Under the pieces are notes generated by a model that saw only the letters and a program-made list of their open reading frames with translations, did no database searches and was not told the DNA's origin. Source: Mycobacterium sp. 852002-51163_SCH5372311 (GTDB lineage Bacteria > Actinomycetota > Actinomycetes > Mycobacteriales > Mycobacteriaceae). From it: 64,000 bases of DNA. A program made the translations under genes and the position numbers. The DNA is taken from NCBI RefSeq assembly GCF_001667115.1, contig NZ_LZIJ01000014.1:1-64000 (forward strand). The letters run 5' to 3'. Every line of letters begins with the position of its first letter. The first letter of the stretch is position 1. Positions 25,166-36,009 of the stretch are shown here, in pieces.

Positions 25166-26335
25166 ATGGCCCAGCGTGAATGGGTCGAAAAGGACTTCTA
25201 TAAGGAGCTTGGCGTCTCCTCCGACGCCAGCGCCAAAGAGATCAAGACGGCATATCGCAAGCTGGCTTCCGATCTGCATCCGGACAAGAACCCCGCCGGT
25301 GCGGACCGGTTCAAGGCGGTCTCCGAGGCGTACAGCGTTTTGTCCGACGAGGCCAAGCGCAAGGAGTATGACGAAACCCGCCGTCTGTTCGCCGGCGGCG
25401 GTTTCGGTGGCCGACGGTTTGACACCGGCGGCTTCGGCGGCTTCGGAATGGGCGGTGACGGCGCCGAATTCAACCTGAACGACTTGTTCGACGCCGCGGG
25501 CCGGTCTGGCGGCACGAACATCGGCGACCTCTTCGGTGGCTTGTTCGGTCGCGGCGCCGGCCCTCGTCCCACCCGGCCGCGCCGCGGCAATGATCTGGAG
25601 ACCGAAACCGAGCTGGACTTTATCGAGGCCGCCAAGGGCGTCGCGATGCCGTTGCGGCTGACCAGTCCGGCCCCGTGCACCAACTGTCACGGCAGCGGCG
25701 CGCGCCCGGGCACCAGCCCGAAGGTGTGTCCGACCTGCAACGGCTCCGGCGTGATCAGCCGCAACCAGGGCGCGTTCGGCTTCTCTGAACCCTGCACCGA
25801 CTGCCGGGGCAGCGGTTCGATCATCGAACACCCCTGCGACGAGTGCAAAGGCACCGGCGTCACGACCCGCACCCGAACCATCAACGTGCGGATCCCGCCC
25901 GGTGTCGAGGACGGACAGCGGATCCGGCTGGCCGGGCAGGGCGAGGCTGGATTGCGGGGCGCCCCGTCGGGTGACCTGTACGTGACGGTGCATGTGCGGC
26001 CGGACAAGCTCTTCGGCCGCGACGGCGATGACCTCACCGTGACCATTCCGGTCAGCTTCGCCGAATTGGCTTTGGGCTCAACGCTTTCGGTACCAACGCT
26101 GGACGGCACGGTGGGTGTTCGGGTGCCGAAGGGCACCGCCGACGGCCGCATCCTGCGGGTGCGCGGACGCGGTGTGCCCAAGCGCAGCGGCGGCAGCGGG
26201 GACTTGCTCGTCACCGTCAAGGTTGCCGTCCCGCCGCATCTGGAGGGCGCCGCACAGGAGGCGCTGGAGGCGTATGCGGCGGCCGAGCGGGCCAGTGGCT
26301 TCGACCCGCGGGCCGGATGGGCAGGTAATCGCTGA
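25166..26335 (+). CDS. dnaJ1: Chaperone DnaJ1 (Hsp40)
   Basis: A 389-residue type I J-protein that delivers substrates to DnaK and stimulates its ATPase. The J domain has the HPD motif in [10 protein letters not shown] (about residues 36-45). A Gly/Phe region (about 75-115) precedes four CxxCxGxG zinc motifs ([32 protein letters not shown], about 172-235) and the C-terminal peptide-binding domains. It lies 50 bp after grpE in the HspR-controlled operon. Confidence 0.96.
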   Translation: MAQREWVEKDFYKELGVSSDASAKEIKTAYRKLASDLHPDKNPAGADRFKAVSEAYSVLSDEAKRKEYDETRRLFAGGGFGGRRFDTGGFGGFGMGGDGAEFNLNDLFDAAGRSGGTNIGDLFGGLFGRGAGPRPTRPRRGNDLETETELDFIEAAKGVAMPLRLTSPAPCTNCHGSGARPGTSPKVCPTCNGSGVISRNQGAFGFSEPCTDCRGSGSIIEHPCDECKGTGVTTRTRTINVRIPPGVEDGQRIRLAGQGEAGLRGAPSGDLYVTVHVRPDKLFGRDGDDLTVTIPVSFAELALGSTLSVPTLDGTVGVRVPKGTADGRILRVRGRGVPKRSGGSGDLLVTVKVAVPPHLEGAAQEALEAYAAAERASGFDPRAGWAGNR

Positions 26336-26736
26336 TGGCCGGAAACTCGAGGAACTCTCGCAAGGAAGAGTCCCGGACCTTCCTGATCTCGGTGGCGGCC
26401 GAGCTGGCCGGCATGCATGCGCAGACGCTGCGCACCTACGACCGGCTCGGACTGGTCAGCCCGCAGCGCACCTCAGGCGGCGGGCGCCGTTACTCCGAGC
26501 ATGACGTGGATCTGCTGCGTGAGGTCCAGCGGCTGTCGCAGGACGAGGGCGTCAACCTCGCCGGCATCAAGCGAATCATCGAACTCACCAACCAGGTCGA
26601 GGCGCTGCAGTCCAGGCTGCAGGAGATGAGCGAGGAACTGGCCGCGTTGCGGGCCAACCAGCGCCAGCGCCGTGAGGTCGCCGTGGTGCCGAAGAGCACG
26701 GCGCTGGTGGTTTGGCAACCGCGCCGGGCGCGTTAG
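26335..26736 (+). CDS. hspR: Heat shock repressor HspR (MerR family)
   Basis: A 133-residue MerR-type repressor. The winged helix contains VAAELAGMHAQTLRTYDRLG (about residues 21-40) and RTSGGGRRYSEHDVDLL, followed by a coiled coil (about residues 82-108) and a basic tail. It overlaps the dnaJ1 stop by 1 base. HspR binds HAIR elements, here seen before dnaK and clpB, with DnaK as corepressor, so the operon encodes its own feedback loop. Confidence 0.95.
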   Translation: MAGNSRNSRKEESRTFLISVAAELAGMHAQTLRTYDRLGLVSPQRTSGGGRRYSEHDVDLLREVQRLSQDEGVNLAGIKRIIELTNQVEALQSRLQEMSEELAALRANQRQRREVAVVPKSTALVVWQPRRAR

Positions 26737-26737
26737 C

Positions 26738-27640
26738 TCACACGCGAATCGAGAACTGGGCCTCCGCCGGCTCGCCGGGATGTGCGCGGCGATACCCACC
26801 GCGGCGCAACGCGTCGGTTGGCGCGGCCATCGGCTCGAAACACACCAGGTCCTCGGCGGTGGGTGCGAATATCTGCGCCGCGGGGAAGCCGTGGTCGAAG
26901 CGGACCTCGATGCGGCGGTCGTCGCCGGACACTGCGAACACCGCACCCTCGGCGACCTCGTCGTAGCCGTCGTCGAAAGCCTTGTCTCCCAATGTTTCCG
27001 AGGTAGCCGGCTGCATGGTGCTCTCGCCGGTCGGCAGTCCGCGGTCGTCGACGACTAGGTGGCGCATCGACGGCGTTTCGATGCGCCACTGGCTGCGCGG
27101 CACGCCGGGCAACCGAAGGTAGGGGTGAAATCCGAAACACAGCGGCACCGCCTTGTCAGTGGTTGCCGCTACGGTGGTGTGCACACTCAACGTCCGGTCG
27201 GCCAGTTCCACCCGCACCACCAGCAGGTGCGGGAACGGGAACCCGGCCAGAAGTTCCGGGTCGGCGCCGAAGTCCAGTTCGGCGATCAATTCGTTGGCCG
27301 ACTCGCTCATGACTCGCCAGCCCGGGTAGCCGGCGAGCAGGCCGTGGATCGGCAGCCCGTTCGGGTCGGTGCGGACGCCGCGAGCGCCCGCCTCCAAGGT
27401 GACGACCTCGCCGTCGACCGTATAGCTGTTGGAGCCCAAGCGATTTGCCCACGGGTACAGGATCGGGATGCCCATCGTCTTGCCCTCAGTGAGATAGGCG
27501 TCCAAGCCGCGTCGCTGGCCGAGCAGTTCCACGTCGGAATCTGTCCCCGAGTCAGTCAGGGAGACGCCGATCATGCCGGCCTCCGGTACGAACTGCGCGG
27601 CCACCGGCGACGACGGATCACGCAGGGTAACGACATGCAT
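26738..27640 (-). CDS. Aldose 1-epimerase family protein
   Basis: A 300-residue galactose mutarotase-like beta-sandwich protein. NRLGSNSYTVDGE (about residues 66-78), the catalytic His region CFGFHPYLRLPG (about 168-179) and the late LVCFEPMAAPTDA segment with the base Glu (about 268-280) are present. It interconverts alpha and beta anomers of a hexose. It is convergent with hspR, with one base between the stops, and 13 bp downstream of the flavohaemoprotein gene on the same strand. I recall no counterpart at this place in H37Rv. Confidence 0.83.
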   Translation of the reverse strand: MHVVTLRDPSSPVAAQFVPEAGMIGVSLTDSGTDSDVELLGQRRGLDAYLTEGKTMGIPILYPWANRLGSNSYTVDGEVVTLEAGARGVRTDPNGLPIHGLLAGYPGWRVMSESANELIAELDFGADPELLAGFPFPHLLVVRVELADRTLSVHTTVAATTDKAVPLCFGFHPYLRLPGVPRSQWRIETPSMRHLVVDDRGLPTGESTMQPATSETLGDKAFDDGYDEVAEGAVFAVSGDDRRIEVRFDHGFPAAQIFAPTAEDLVCFEPMAAPTDALRRGGYRRAHPGEPAEAQFSIRV

Positions 27641-27653
27641 GGCTTACCTCGAC

Positions 27654-28820
27654 TTATCTGGACAGCGGATCGTGCTGGATACGTTGCGGCGAAGCGCCTT
27701 TGGCGATCAGAGCGGCTTTGGTGGCGCGGACCATGCCCGGTCCGCCGCAGATCAGGATCTGCCGGTCGCCCCAGCCGCCGTACTTGGTCACCACCTCGGG
27801 TAGCCGGCCGGTTTGGTGTACGTGCAGGCCGCGCGGCGGCGTCACGTCGGGGTAGTCGGCCGCCCAGGCCGGGTCACGGCTGTATTCCGACACCGGCGAG
27901 ACCGACAGCCACGGATTGTGGGCCGCGACCTGCCACAGCGTGGGCAGATCGTAGAGCTCGCAGCGGTAGCGTGCGCCGAAGAACAGATGCACCCGCGGGT
28001 TCTCCGCGTAGCGGGCGAGGTCCATGATCAACGCCCGCAGCGGCGCGAGCCCGGTGCTGCCGGCCACCAGCAGCACGTCGCCGCCGTTGCGGTCCACTCG
28101 CATGGCGCCGTGCGGGCTGGACAATCGCCACCGGTCGCCGGGTCTGGTCTCGTTGACGATGGCGGTGCTGACCAGGCCGCCGGGCACGACCCGGATGTGA
28201 AACTCGATCGCGCCGTCCGGGTTGGCCGGGATGGCGGGGCTGAGATATCGCCAGCGGCGTGGGCATTGCGGGACGTGGACGTTCACGTATTGGCCGGGGT
28301 GGTAGGGCATCGGGCGGTCCAAAAGCAGCCGGACGATCGCGAGATCCCTTGATATTCGGACGTGCTCGGCAACCTCGCCGTCCCACCAGGCCGGTCCCTG
28401 CTCGGCGTCGGCGGCGCCGCTCATCACCCCGGTGATCAGGTTGAGCGATTGGGTCGCGGCGTCGTCGACGGCATCGGTCCAGGCGTCACCCAACCGGCCG
28501 CGCAGCGTCGCATACAGCGCGCGCCGCAGTGTGTCGTAATGGGCCGGCAGCACACCGTATTTGCGATGATCGCGCCCGAGCTGGGCCAGAAACGCGACCG
28601 GCTCGTCGGCCCGCTGAGCGACCAGCTCGCCGTACACCCAGTGCAGCGCGTGGGCGAAGGCGGCCCGCTGATGCTCCATTTCGGGTGGAAACAGGTCGCG
28701 GACCGAGACGTCGAGGTCGAACCAGTGCGCATAGAAGCGCCCGACGAGTTCGTTGCCGAAGGGCTGCTGGTCGAAGGCGTCACGTAAGACCTGCAACGCG
28801 TCTCGATCCTCTAAGCCCAC
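27654..28820 (-). CDS. Type II flavohaemoprotein (globin plus FAD/NAD reductase), Rv0385 type
   Basis: A 388-residue fusion of an N-terminal globin domain (about residues 1-140) with a ferredoxin-reductase-type FAD and NAD module. The FAD motif is in YHPGQYVNVHVP with RWRYLSPA, and the nucleotide motif is LLVAGSTGLAPLRALIMD. The globin lacks the standard proximal FHb environment, as in the mycobacterial type II group, which is reported to act in D-lactate oxidation rather than NO dioxygenation. GTG 28820 (VGLEDRDAL) is chosen since the extension to 28952 would run into the clpB control region. Divergent from clpB. Confidence 0.85.
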   Translation of the reverse strand: MGLEDRDALQVLRDAFDQQPFGNELVGRFYAHWFDLDVSVRDLFPPEMEHQRAAFAHALHWVYGELVAQRADEPVAFLAQLGRDHRKYGVLPAHYDTLRRALYATLRGRLGDAWTDAVDDAATQSLNLITGVMSGAADAEQGPAWWDGEVAEHVRISRDLAIVRLLLDRPMPYHPGQYVNVHVPQCPRRWRYLSPAIPANPDGAIEFHIRVVPGGLVSTAIVNETRPGDRWRLSSPHGAMRVDRNGGDVLLVAGSTGLAPLRALIMDLARYAENPRVHLFFGARYRCELYDLPTLWQVAAHNPWLSVSPVSEYSRDPAWAADYPDVTPPRGLHVHQTGRLPEVVTKYGGWGDRQILICGGPGMVRATKAALIAKGASPQRIQHDPLSR

Positions 28821-28905
28821 GGACCTCGATTCTAAGCTCGTCGCGGCGCCCGGCCACCCCGCCAGCACGGGGTCCGGTTTCCGCAGATTTCCCAAACGGG
28901 ATAAA

Positions 28906-28926
28906 GTTGAGCGGAACAGACTCAAC
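28906..28926. promoter_or_regulatory. HspR operator (HAIR) before clpB
   Basis: GTTGAGC-N7-ACTCAAC is a perfect inverted repeat of HAIR type in the gap between the flavohaemoprotein gene and clpB, 60 bp upstream of the clpB GTG. Confidence 0.8.
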
Positions 28927-28938
28927 CTTGACGGCGTT
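28913..28938 (+). promoter_or_regulatory. Probable SigH promoter of clpB
   Basis: GGAACA (28913-28918), 16 bp, CGTT (28935-28938). The -35 element lies inside the HAIR spacer, so HspR binding would directly cover it. Confidence 0.5.
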
Positions 28939-28985
28939 GAACAACGCGACAAGCATTTTTTCCAGACCTAAGAAACGGAGGTGTC

Positions 28986-31532
<2,547 letters not shown>

Positions 31533-31560
31533 ACGCTCGGTGGCTAGACGCTCCGGGGCA

Positions 31561-31618
31561 CGAGCGTGGGGCATATGAATGCATTCCAATGGCATTTCGT
31601 CCATATGCCCCACGCTCG
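31561..31618 (+). terminator. Long perfect hairpin after clpB
   Basis: 17-bp perfect arms beginning CGAGCGTGGGGCATATG (31561-31577, 31602-31618) with a 24-base loop that can form a further AATGC/GCATT stem. It lies 28 bp after the clpB stop. No T tract, as is common in mycobacteria. Confidence 0.7.
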
Positions 31619-31708
31619 GCGGCAGGTCGCGGACCTCGTTGTTCGCGCCTGGCAAACCTTAATTTGGTTGTGACCTGGTCGGATTCTCGGTTCCGGACCA
31701 ACAGCAGA

Positions 31709-31714
31709 TACCCT
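31709..31714 (+). promoter_or_regulatory. Leaderless -10 box of ttfA (TACCCT)
   Basis: TACCCT with 7 nt to ATG 31722. Confidence 0.45.
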
Positions 31715-31721
31715 GTGTGGG

Positions 31722-32570
31722 ATGGTTCCGCTTTGGTTCACGCTGTCCGCACTGTGCTTTGTCGGTGCGGCGGTGTTGCTGTACATCGACATCGATCGGC
31801 GCCGCGGCCGAAGCAGACGCCGCAAATCCTGGGCGCGCTCGCACGGGTTCGACTACGAGAGCGAGTCGACCGAGATCCTGCAGCGGTGGAAGCGCGGCGT
31901 CATGTCGACGGTCGGCGATGTGGTCGCCCAGAACGTGGTGTTGGGCCAGATCCGCGGCGAGGCGGTGTACATCTTCGACCTCGAGGAAGTCGCGACGGTG
32001 ATCGCACTGCACCGCAAGGTGGGCACCAACGTCGTGGTGGACCTGCGGCTCAAAGGACTCAAAGAGCCACGGGAGAGCGACATTTGGCTGCTCGGGGCGA
32101 TCGGACCGCGGATGGTGTACTCCACCAACCTGGATGCCGCCCGCCGGGCCTGTGACCGGCGCATGGTCACCTTCGCGCACACCGCACCCGACTGCGCCGA
32201 GATCATGTGGAACGAGCAGAACTGGACGTTGATCAGCATGCCGATCAGCAGCACCCGCGTCCAATGGGACGAGGGTCTGCGCACTGTGCGTCAGTTCAAC
32301 GACTTGTTGCGGGTGCTGCCGCCGCTGCCCCAGGACACCCCACAGGAAGCAGCGCCGGCGCCCCGCGTTGCTGCCCCGAGCCGGCCGCTGGCGCCGGCGG
32401 CACGGGCAGAGTTGCCGCCTCGGCGGTCCGGGACCGACGTGGCCGGGTTGCTGTCCGAGTCGAGTCGCCAGGCCGAGCCGATCCACCGCGATGAGGGTCG
32501 TTCGCAGGGTTCTCGTCGCCAGCCGCCAACCGGGCGCAACGGCCAGCAGGCCACCAACTATCAGCACTGA
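31722..32570 (+). CDS. ttfA: Trehalose monomycolate transport factor TtfA
   Basis: A 282-residue protein. One N-terminal membrane helix (PLWFTLSALCFVGAAVLLY, about residues 3-21) is followed by a basic stretch and a cytoplasmic domain with SWARSHGFDYESESTE and TVRQFNDLLRVLPPLP. The last ~75 residues are Pro/Arg-rich and disordered. It matches Rv0383c, described as TtfA, an essential partner of MmpL3 in moving trehalose monomycolate for the mycomembrane. The hairpin terminator after clpB and its own leaderless promoter make it a separate unit. Confidence 0.88.
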   Translation: MVPLWFTLSALCFVGAAVLLYIDIDRRRGRSRRRKSWARSHGFDYESESTEILQRWKRGVMSTVGDVVAQNVVLGQIRGEAVYIFDLEEVATVIALHRKVGTNVVVDLRLKGLKEPRESDIWLLGAIGPRMVYSTNLDAARRACDRRMVTFAHTAPDCAEIMWNEQNWTLISMPISSTRVQWDEGLRTVRQFNDLLRVLPPLPQDTPQEAAPAPRVAAPSRPLAPAARAELPPRRSGTDVAGLLSESSRQAEPIHRDEGRSQGSRRQPPTGRNGQQATNYQH

Positions 32571-32601
32571 TCGCGCTCCGGGCGGACGCGAGCCGGCTCA
32601 G

Positions 32602-32607
32602 TACACT
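32602..32607 (+). promoter_or_regulatory. Leaderless -10 box (TACACT)
   Basis: TACACT with 7 nt to ATG 32615 of the SDR gene, which heads the SDR-pyrE-lipoprotein-TrmH run. Confidence 0.45.
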
Positions 32608-32614
32608 ATCGCTC

Positions 32615-33388
32615 ATGCCTCGCCCTGTCGCCCTGATCACCGGGCCTACCTCCGGGATCGGCGCCGGCTACGCGCGACGCTACGCCCGCGACGGATATGA
32701 CCTGGTGCTGGTCGCCCGCGACGTCGACCGGATGACGCGGTTGGCCGAAGAGCTACGGGCGGATGCCGGGCACATCGAGATCCTGGCAGCAGACCTGGCC
32801 GAGGCCGCAGACCGTGACAAAGTCGCCGCCCGGCTGTCCGCAGGCGTTCGGGTCTTGGTGAACAACGCCGGTTTCGGCACATCCGGCGAATTCTGGACCG
32901 CCGAGCCCGCCCTGCTGCAAAAGCAGCTCGACGTCAACGTCACCGCCGTGATGCAGCTGACCCGTGCCGCATTGCCGGCCATGCTCGACGCCGGAACCGG
33001 CACCGTCATCAACATCGCCAGCGTGGCCGGCCTGGTGCCCGGCCGTGGGTCGACGTATTCGGCGTCCAAAGCCTGGGTGATCTCGTTCTCCGAGGGCCTG
33101 GCCGGGGGATTGCAGGGCACCGGCGTGAGCGTGCATGCGGTATGTCCTGGTTTCGTGCACACCGAATTCCACACCCGGGCCGGGATCGACCAGCCCAAGG
33201 TCCCGTCGTTCATGTGGCTCGAAGTCGAGGACGTGGTCAGCGAAAGCCTGGCCGAGATCGCCCGCGGCAAGGTGATCATCGTCCCGAGCATGCAGTACAA
33301 GGCGATCGTCACCGCAGGGCGCCTCATGCCGCGAAACCTGTTGCGGTTCACCGGCAGACGAGTCGGCGGTGGCCGTGGCCGAACCTAG
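32615..33388 (+). CDS. Short-chain dehydrogenase/reductase
   Basis: A 257-residue classical SDR. The cofactor motif is ALITGPTSGIGAGYARRYA (TGxxxGxG, about residues 6-24), with NNAG at about 88-91, catalytic Ser in INIASVAG, and YSASK (about 148-152). Arg at the end of the second strand (VARDVDR) favours NADP. The substrate is unknown. The 3' end overlaps the pyrE start by 20 bp. I do not recall this SDR next to pyrE in H37Rv. Confidence 0.85.
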   Translation: MPRPVALITGPTSGIGAGYARRYARDGYDLVLVARDVDRMTRLAEELRADAGHIEILAADLAEAADRDKVAARLSAGVRVLVNNAGFGTSGEFWTAEPALLQKQLDVNVTAVMQLTRAALPAMLDAGTGTVINIASVAGLVPGRGSTYSASKAWVISFSEGLAGGLQGTGVSVHAVCPGFVHTEFHTRAGIDQPKVPSFMWLEVEDVVSESLAEIARGKVIIVPSMQYKAIVTAGRLMPRNLLRFTGRRVGGGRGRT

Positions 33389-33974
33389 CCGCGGTGACGA
33401 TGCGGGCCGGGCAGCGGCCCGAGGAGAAGCCGGGCAAATCGAATCTCAGCGGGAGGAGCTGGCCGAGCTGGTGCGCCGACTCTCGCTGGTACATGGTCGC
33501 GTCACGCTGTCGTCGGGCAAGGAGGCCGACTACTACGTCGACCTGCGCCGCGCCACTCTGCATCATCGGGCTTCCGCGCTGATCGGCCGCCTGATGCGCG
33601 AACTCACCCAGGACTGGGACTACGCCGTCGTCGGTGGCCTGACCCTGGGCGCCGATCCGGTGGCGACGGCGATCATGCACGCCCCCGGCCGCCCGATCGA
33701 TGCGTTCGTCGTCCGGAAGTCGGTGAAAACCCATGGCCTGCAACGTCTTATCGAGGGCTCCGAGGTGTCCGGCCGGCGTGCGCTGGTGGTGGAGGACACC
33801 AGCACCACGGGTGGTTCGGCGCTGACGGCGGTCCGTGCCGTCCGAGACGCGGGCGGGGAGGTCGTCGGCGTGGCCACCGTGGTGGACCGCGACACCGGCG
33901 CAGCGCAGGCCATCGAAGCCGAGGGCCTGCCGTACCGCAGCGTGCTGAACCTGGCCGATCTGGGGCTGGGCTAG
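33369..33974 (+). CDS. pyrE: Orotate phosphoribosyltransferase
   Basis: A 201-residue enzyme that joins orotate and PRPP to make OMP in pyrimidine synthesis. SSGKEADYYVDLRRATLHH near the N-terminus of the fold and the PRPP loop RALVVEDTSTTGGSALTAV (about residues 138-156) are intact. The N-terminal ~28 residues before ELAELVRRLS are extra relative to the ~179-residue M. tuberculosis protein (Rv0382c). The true start could be internal. GTG 33369 overlaps the SDR gene. Confidence 0.92.
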   Translation: MAVAEPSRGDDAGRAAARGEAGQIESQREELAELVRRLSLVHGRVTLSSGKEADYYVDLRRATLHHRASALIGRLMRELTQDWDYAVVGGLTLGADPVATAIMHAPGRPIDAFVVRKSVKTHGLQRLIEGSEVSGRRALVVEDTSTTGGSALTAVRAVRDAGGEVVGVATVVDRDTGAAQAIEAEGLPYRSVLNLADLGLG

Positions 33975-33992
33975 GGCACTATCGGGATCACT

Positions 33993-34889
33993 GTGCGGAC
34001 GTTGATTGTTCTGGCCTGCCTGGCGGCCTGTCTGGTCGGCTGCTCGAGTTCTAACCACGCCACCAGGCCCTACGGTGCCCAGGCCGCGCGACTCGGTGAA
34101 TCGCTGGGTTTGCTGGGCTGGAACATGTCCGTGTCGAATCTGCGCTGGGACGACGACTACGTGCTGATCGACGTCGACGCCTCGCCGACGGACCCCAAGG
34201 CGCCGCACGCCAAACCCGAGGACATTCGGTTCGGGCTCTACGGCGCGCTGGCACACCCAATGGAGTCCGACGCGATGGCCAGCTGCGGCGAGGCGATGGG
34301 CACGGTGCACGACATCACCACACCGCTGTCGGCACCTCCCGGCCGGCTTACCGGCACGGTGTGCCTGGGTCCGCTGAAGGACCGAAGCCAGGTTCGCGGC
34401 GTGTACGGCTACTCGCCGCAGGACCGGATCCCGAAAACTTCGGCTGCCTATCCGGCGGCGTTCCCCGTGGGGTTGCTGCCGACCAACGAGAACGACACCG
34501 GCTTGGTGGTCAAAAGCACCAGCGTGTCGGCCTGGCGCGCGGACGGTACCCCGGTGACGAAGGCGCAACTGGGCGATCCAGGCGCGTTCGCCGGCAATGG
34601 CTACATGCTGCTCGGGCTGGAGGCCGACGGCGTCGCCGACCGATACCGCGACGAGTCCGCGACGCGGGGCGGCCCGCTGATGCTGCTGGCTTCGCCGACG
34701 TTGCCCGGTCGGGGCGTGAGCCCGGCCTGCGCGGTGTACGGGTCGGCGGTGCTGATCCTGCCCGACGCATCGTTGAACTCGGTGCACGTCAACGCGTCGC
34801 TGTGCACCCAGGGCGAAATCAACCAGGCGTTGCTCTACGCGACGGTGGCGATAGTCGGCACCCACGCCGGCGTCTGGACTCTGCGGTGA
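33993..34889 (+). CDS. Lipoprotein of unknown function (Rv0381c type)
   Basis: A 298-residue lipoprotein. The GTG start gives a short signal peptide LIVLACLAACLVGC with lipobox LVGC (Cys about residue 17), then SSSNH. The mature ~280 residues look like a beta-rich exported domain with Cys pairs (ASCGEA, TVCLG, PACAVYG, SLCTQG). It lies 18 bp after pyrE and overlaps the methyltransferase gene by 4 bp. The matching H37Rv gene is Rv0381c. No function is known to me. Confidence 0.8.
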   Translation: MRTLIVLACLAACLVGCSSSNHATRPYGAQAARLGESLGLLGWNMSVSNLRWDDDYVLIDVDASPTDPKAPHAKPEDIRFGLYGALAHPMESDAMASCGEAMGTVHDITTPLSAPPGRLTGTVCLGPLKDRSQVRGVYGYSPQDRIPKTSAAYPAAFPVGLLPTNENDTGLVVKSTSVSAWRADGTPVTKAQLGDPGAFAGNGYMLLGLEADGVADRYRDESATRGGPLMLLASPTLPGRGVSPACAVYGSAVLILPDASLNSVHVNASLCTQGEINQALLYATVAIVGTHAGVWTLR

Positions 34890-35530
34890 GCGAGCCCGGC
34901 CCCACCGAATGGGGGACACCGCCCGGCGGTGTCGGGCCGTGGCCGGGAGACCTTCCCGAAGATCCGCGATACGACCCAAACTTGTTGCGGGACGGCGATA
35001 CTCGCAATGTCGTCGATGCCTACCGGTACTGGACGCGCGAGGCGATCGTCGCCGACATCGACGGGCGTCGTCATGCGCTGCATGTGGCGATCGAGAACTT
35101 CGGTCACGACGCCAACATCGGATCGGTGGTGCGCACCGCCAACGCGTTCGCCGTGCACACCGTGCACATCGTCGGCCGCCGCCGCTGGAATCGTCGCGGC
35201 GCTATGGTGACCGACCGCTACCAGCGCCTGCGCCACCACGAAACCACGGCCGAGCTGCTGGACTTCGCGTCCGGCGCCGGTTTGACCGTCGTCGCGGTGG
35301 ACAACGTCCCGGGGGCGGCGCGCCTGGAGCAGACTGCGCTGCCGCGGGATTGCCTGCTGGTATTCGGTCAGGAAGGTCCCGGCATCACCGACGACATTCG
35401 CTCGGGTGCGGCGTTAACGGTGTCGATCGCTCAGTTCGGCTCGACTCGCAGCATCAATGCCGGTGTGGCGGCCGGGATTGCGATGCATGCCTGGATCAGG
35501 CAGCACGCGGACATGTCGCGCGCCTGGTGA
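34886..35530 (+). CDS. TrmH/SpoU-family RNA methyltransferase
   Basis: A 214-residue enzyme; GTG 34886 is chosen because the domain-matching part starts just after it and it overlaps the previous stop as GTGA. The SpoU fold is seen in IENFGHDANIGSVVRTANAF (motif 1, about residues 69-88), LVFGQEGPGI (motif 2, about 159-168) and IAQFGSTRSINAGVAAGI (motif 3, about 182-199), which form the knotted SAM site. It probably 2'-O-methylates ribose in tRNA or rRNA. Equivalent to Rv0380c. Confidence 0.9.
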   Translation: MSEPGPTEWGTPPGGVGPWPGDLPEDPRYDPNLLRDGDTRNVVDAYRYWTREAIVADIDGRRHALHVAIENFGHDANIGSVVRTANAFAVHTVHIVGRRRWNRRGAMVTDRYQRLRHHETTAELLDFASGAGLTVVAVDNVPGAARLEQTALPRDCLLVFGQEGPGITDDIRSGAALTVSIAQFGSTRSINAGVAAGIAMHAWIRQHADMSRAW

Positions 35531-35540
35531 ATGTGCCTTG

Positions 35541-35700
35541 CGTGTGCGCCTACGGCTTCGCGAGTGAAGCTACGGCTTTGCGTGTGAAGGTACGGCTTTG
35601 CGTGTGAAGCGACGGCTTTGCGAGTGAAGCGACGGTGCAAATCCCGCGATTTTCCCCGCCCACGATTCACAGCCAACGCCCACGATTCACAGCCAACGCA
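35541..35700. repeat. 20-bp-period inverted repeat array D
   Basis: Eight 20-bp units in phase: five forward units (one is CGTGTGAAGGTACGGCTTTG), a centre with CCGCGATTTTCCCCGCC, and two reverse units that both read CACGATTCACAGCCAACGC followed by C or A. This is the most regular array in the window. It lies between the convergent TrmH and dodecin genes. Confidence 0.85.
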
Positions 35701-35717
35701 AGAACGACCCGACGGCG

Positions 35718-35933
35718 TCAGCTAGGTCGCGCGGGCCGCATCTTGAACGAGACCTCCAGCTTGATGCGGAAGGTGATCTTGCCGGCGCTGTCCACCGACA
35801 TGTCCTGCTCGATGACTCGGGCCACGCGGATGTCGTCGACACTTTCCCGCGCCCGCTGCACCGCCTCCGCAGCGGCCTGCTCCCAGGACGTCGGACTGGT
35901 CCCGATGATGTCGATCACCTTGTACACGCTCAT
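35718..35933 (-). CDS. Dodecin
   Basis: A 71-residue flavin-storage protein that assembles into a hollow dodecamer. The sequence MSVYKVIDIIGTSPTSWEQA with a three-stranded sheet and one helix fits the family, and IRVARVIEQDMSVD is the typical second strand region. It matches Rv0379, which was once labelled secE2 but is a dodecin. It converges with the TrmH-type gene through array D. Confidence 0.9.
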   Translation of the reverse strand: MSVYKVIDIIGTSPTSWEQAAAEAVQRARESVDDIRVARVIEQDMSVDSAGKITFRIKLEVSFKMRPARPS

Positions 35934-36009
35934 GGGCAGAAAGCGTAGCCGCCGGTTGCTCCGGCCACATCGAGTCCACTTTCTTCAGGGCTAAGGCAGG
36001 ATTTAGGGC

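Noticed and set aside
28821..28952. N-terminal extension of the flavohaemoprotein
   Set aside because: It would run through the HAIR and SigH elements of clpB; GTG 28820 fits the known length.
33348..34979. Minus-strand ORF of 543 codons
   Set aside because: Antisense to pyrE and the lipoprotein gene, both of which have clear family motifs.
35541..35700. CRISPR-like array
   Set aside because: Units repeat directly without unique spacers, and the two halves are inverted. There is no cas gene in the window.
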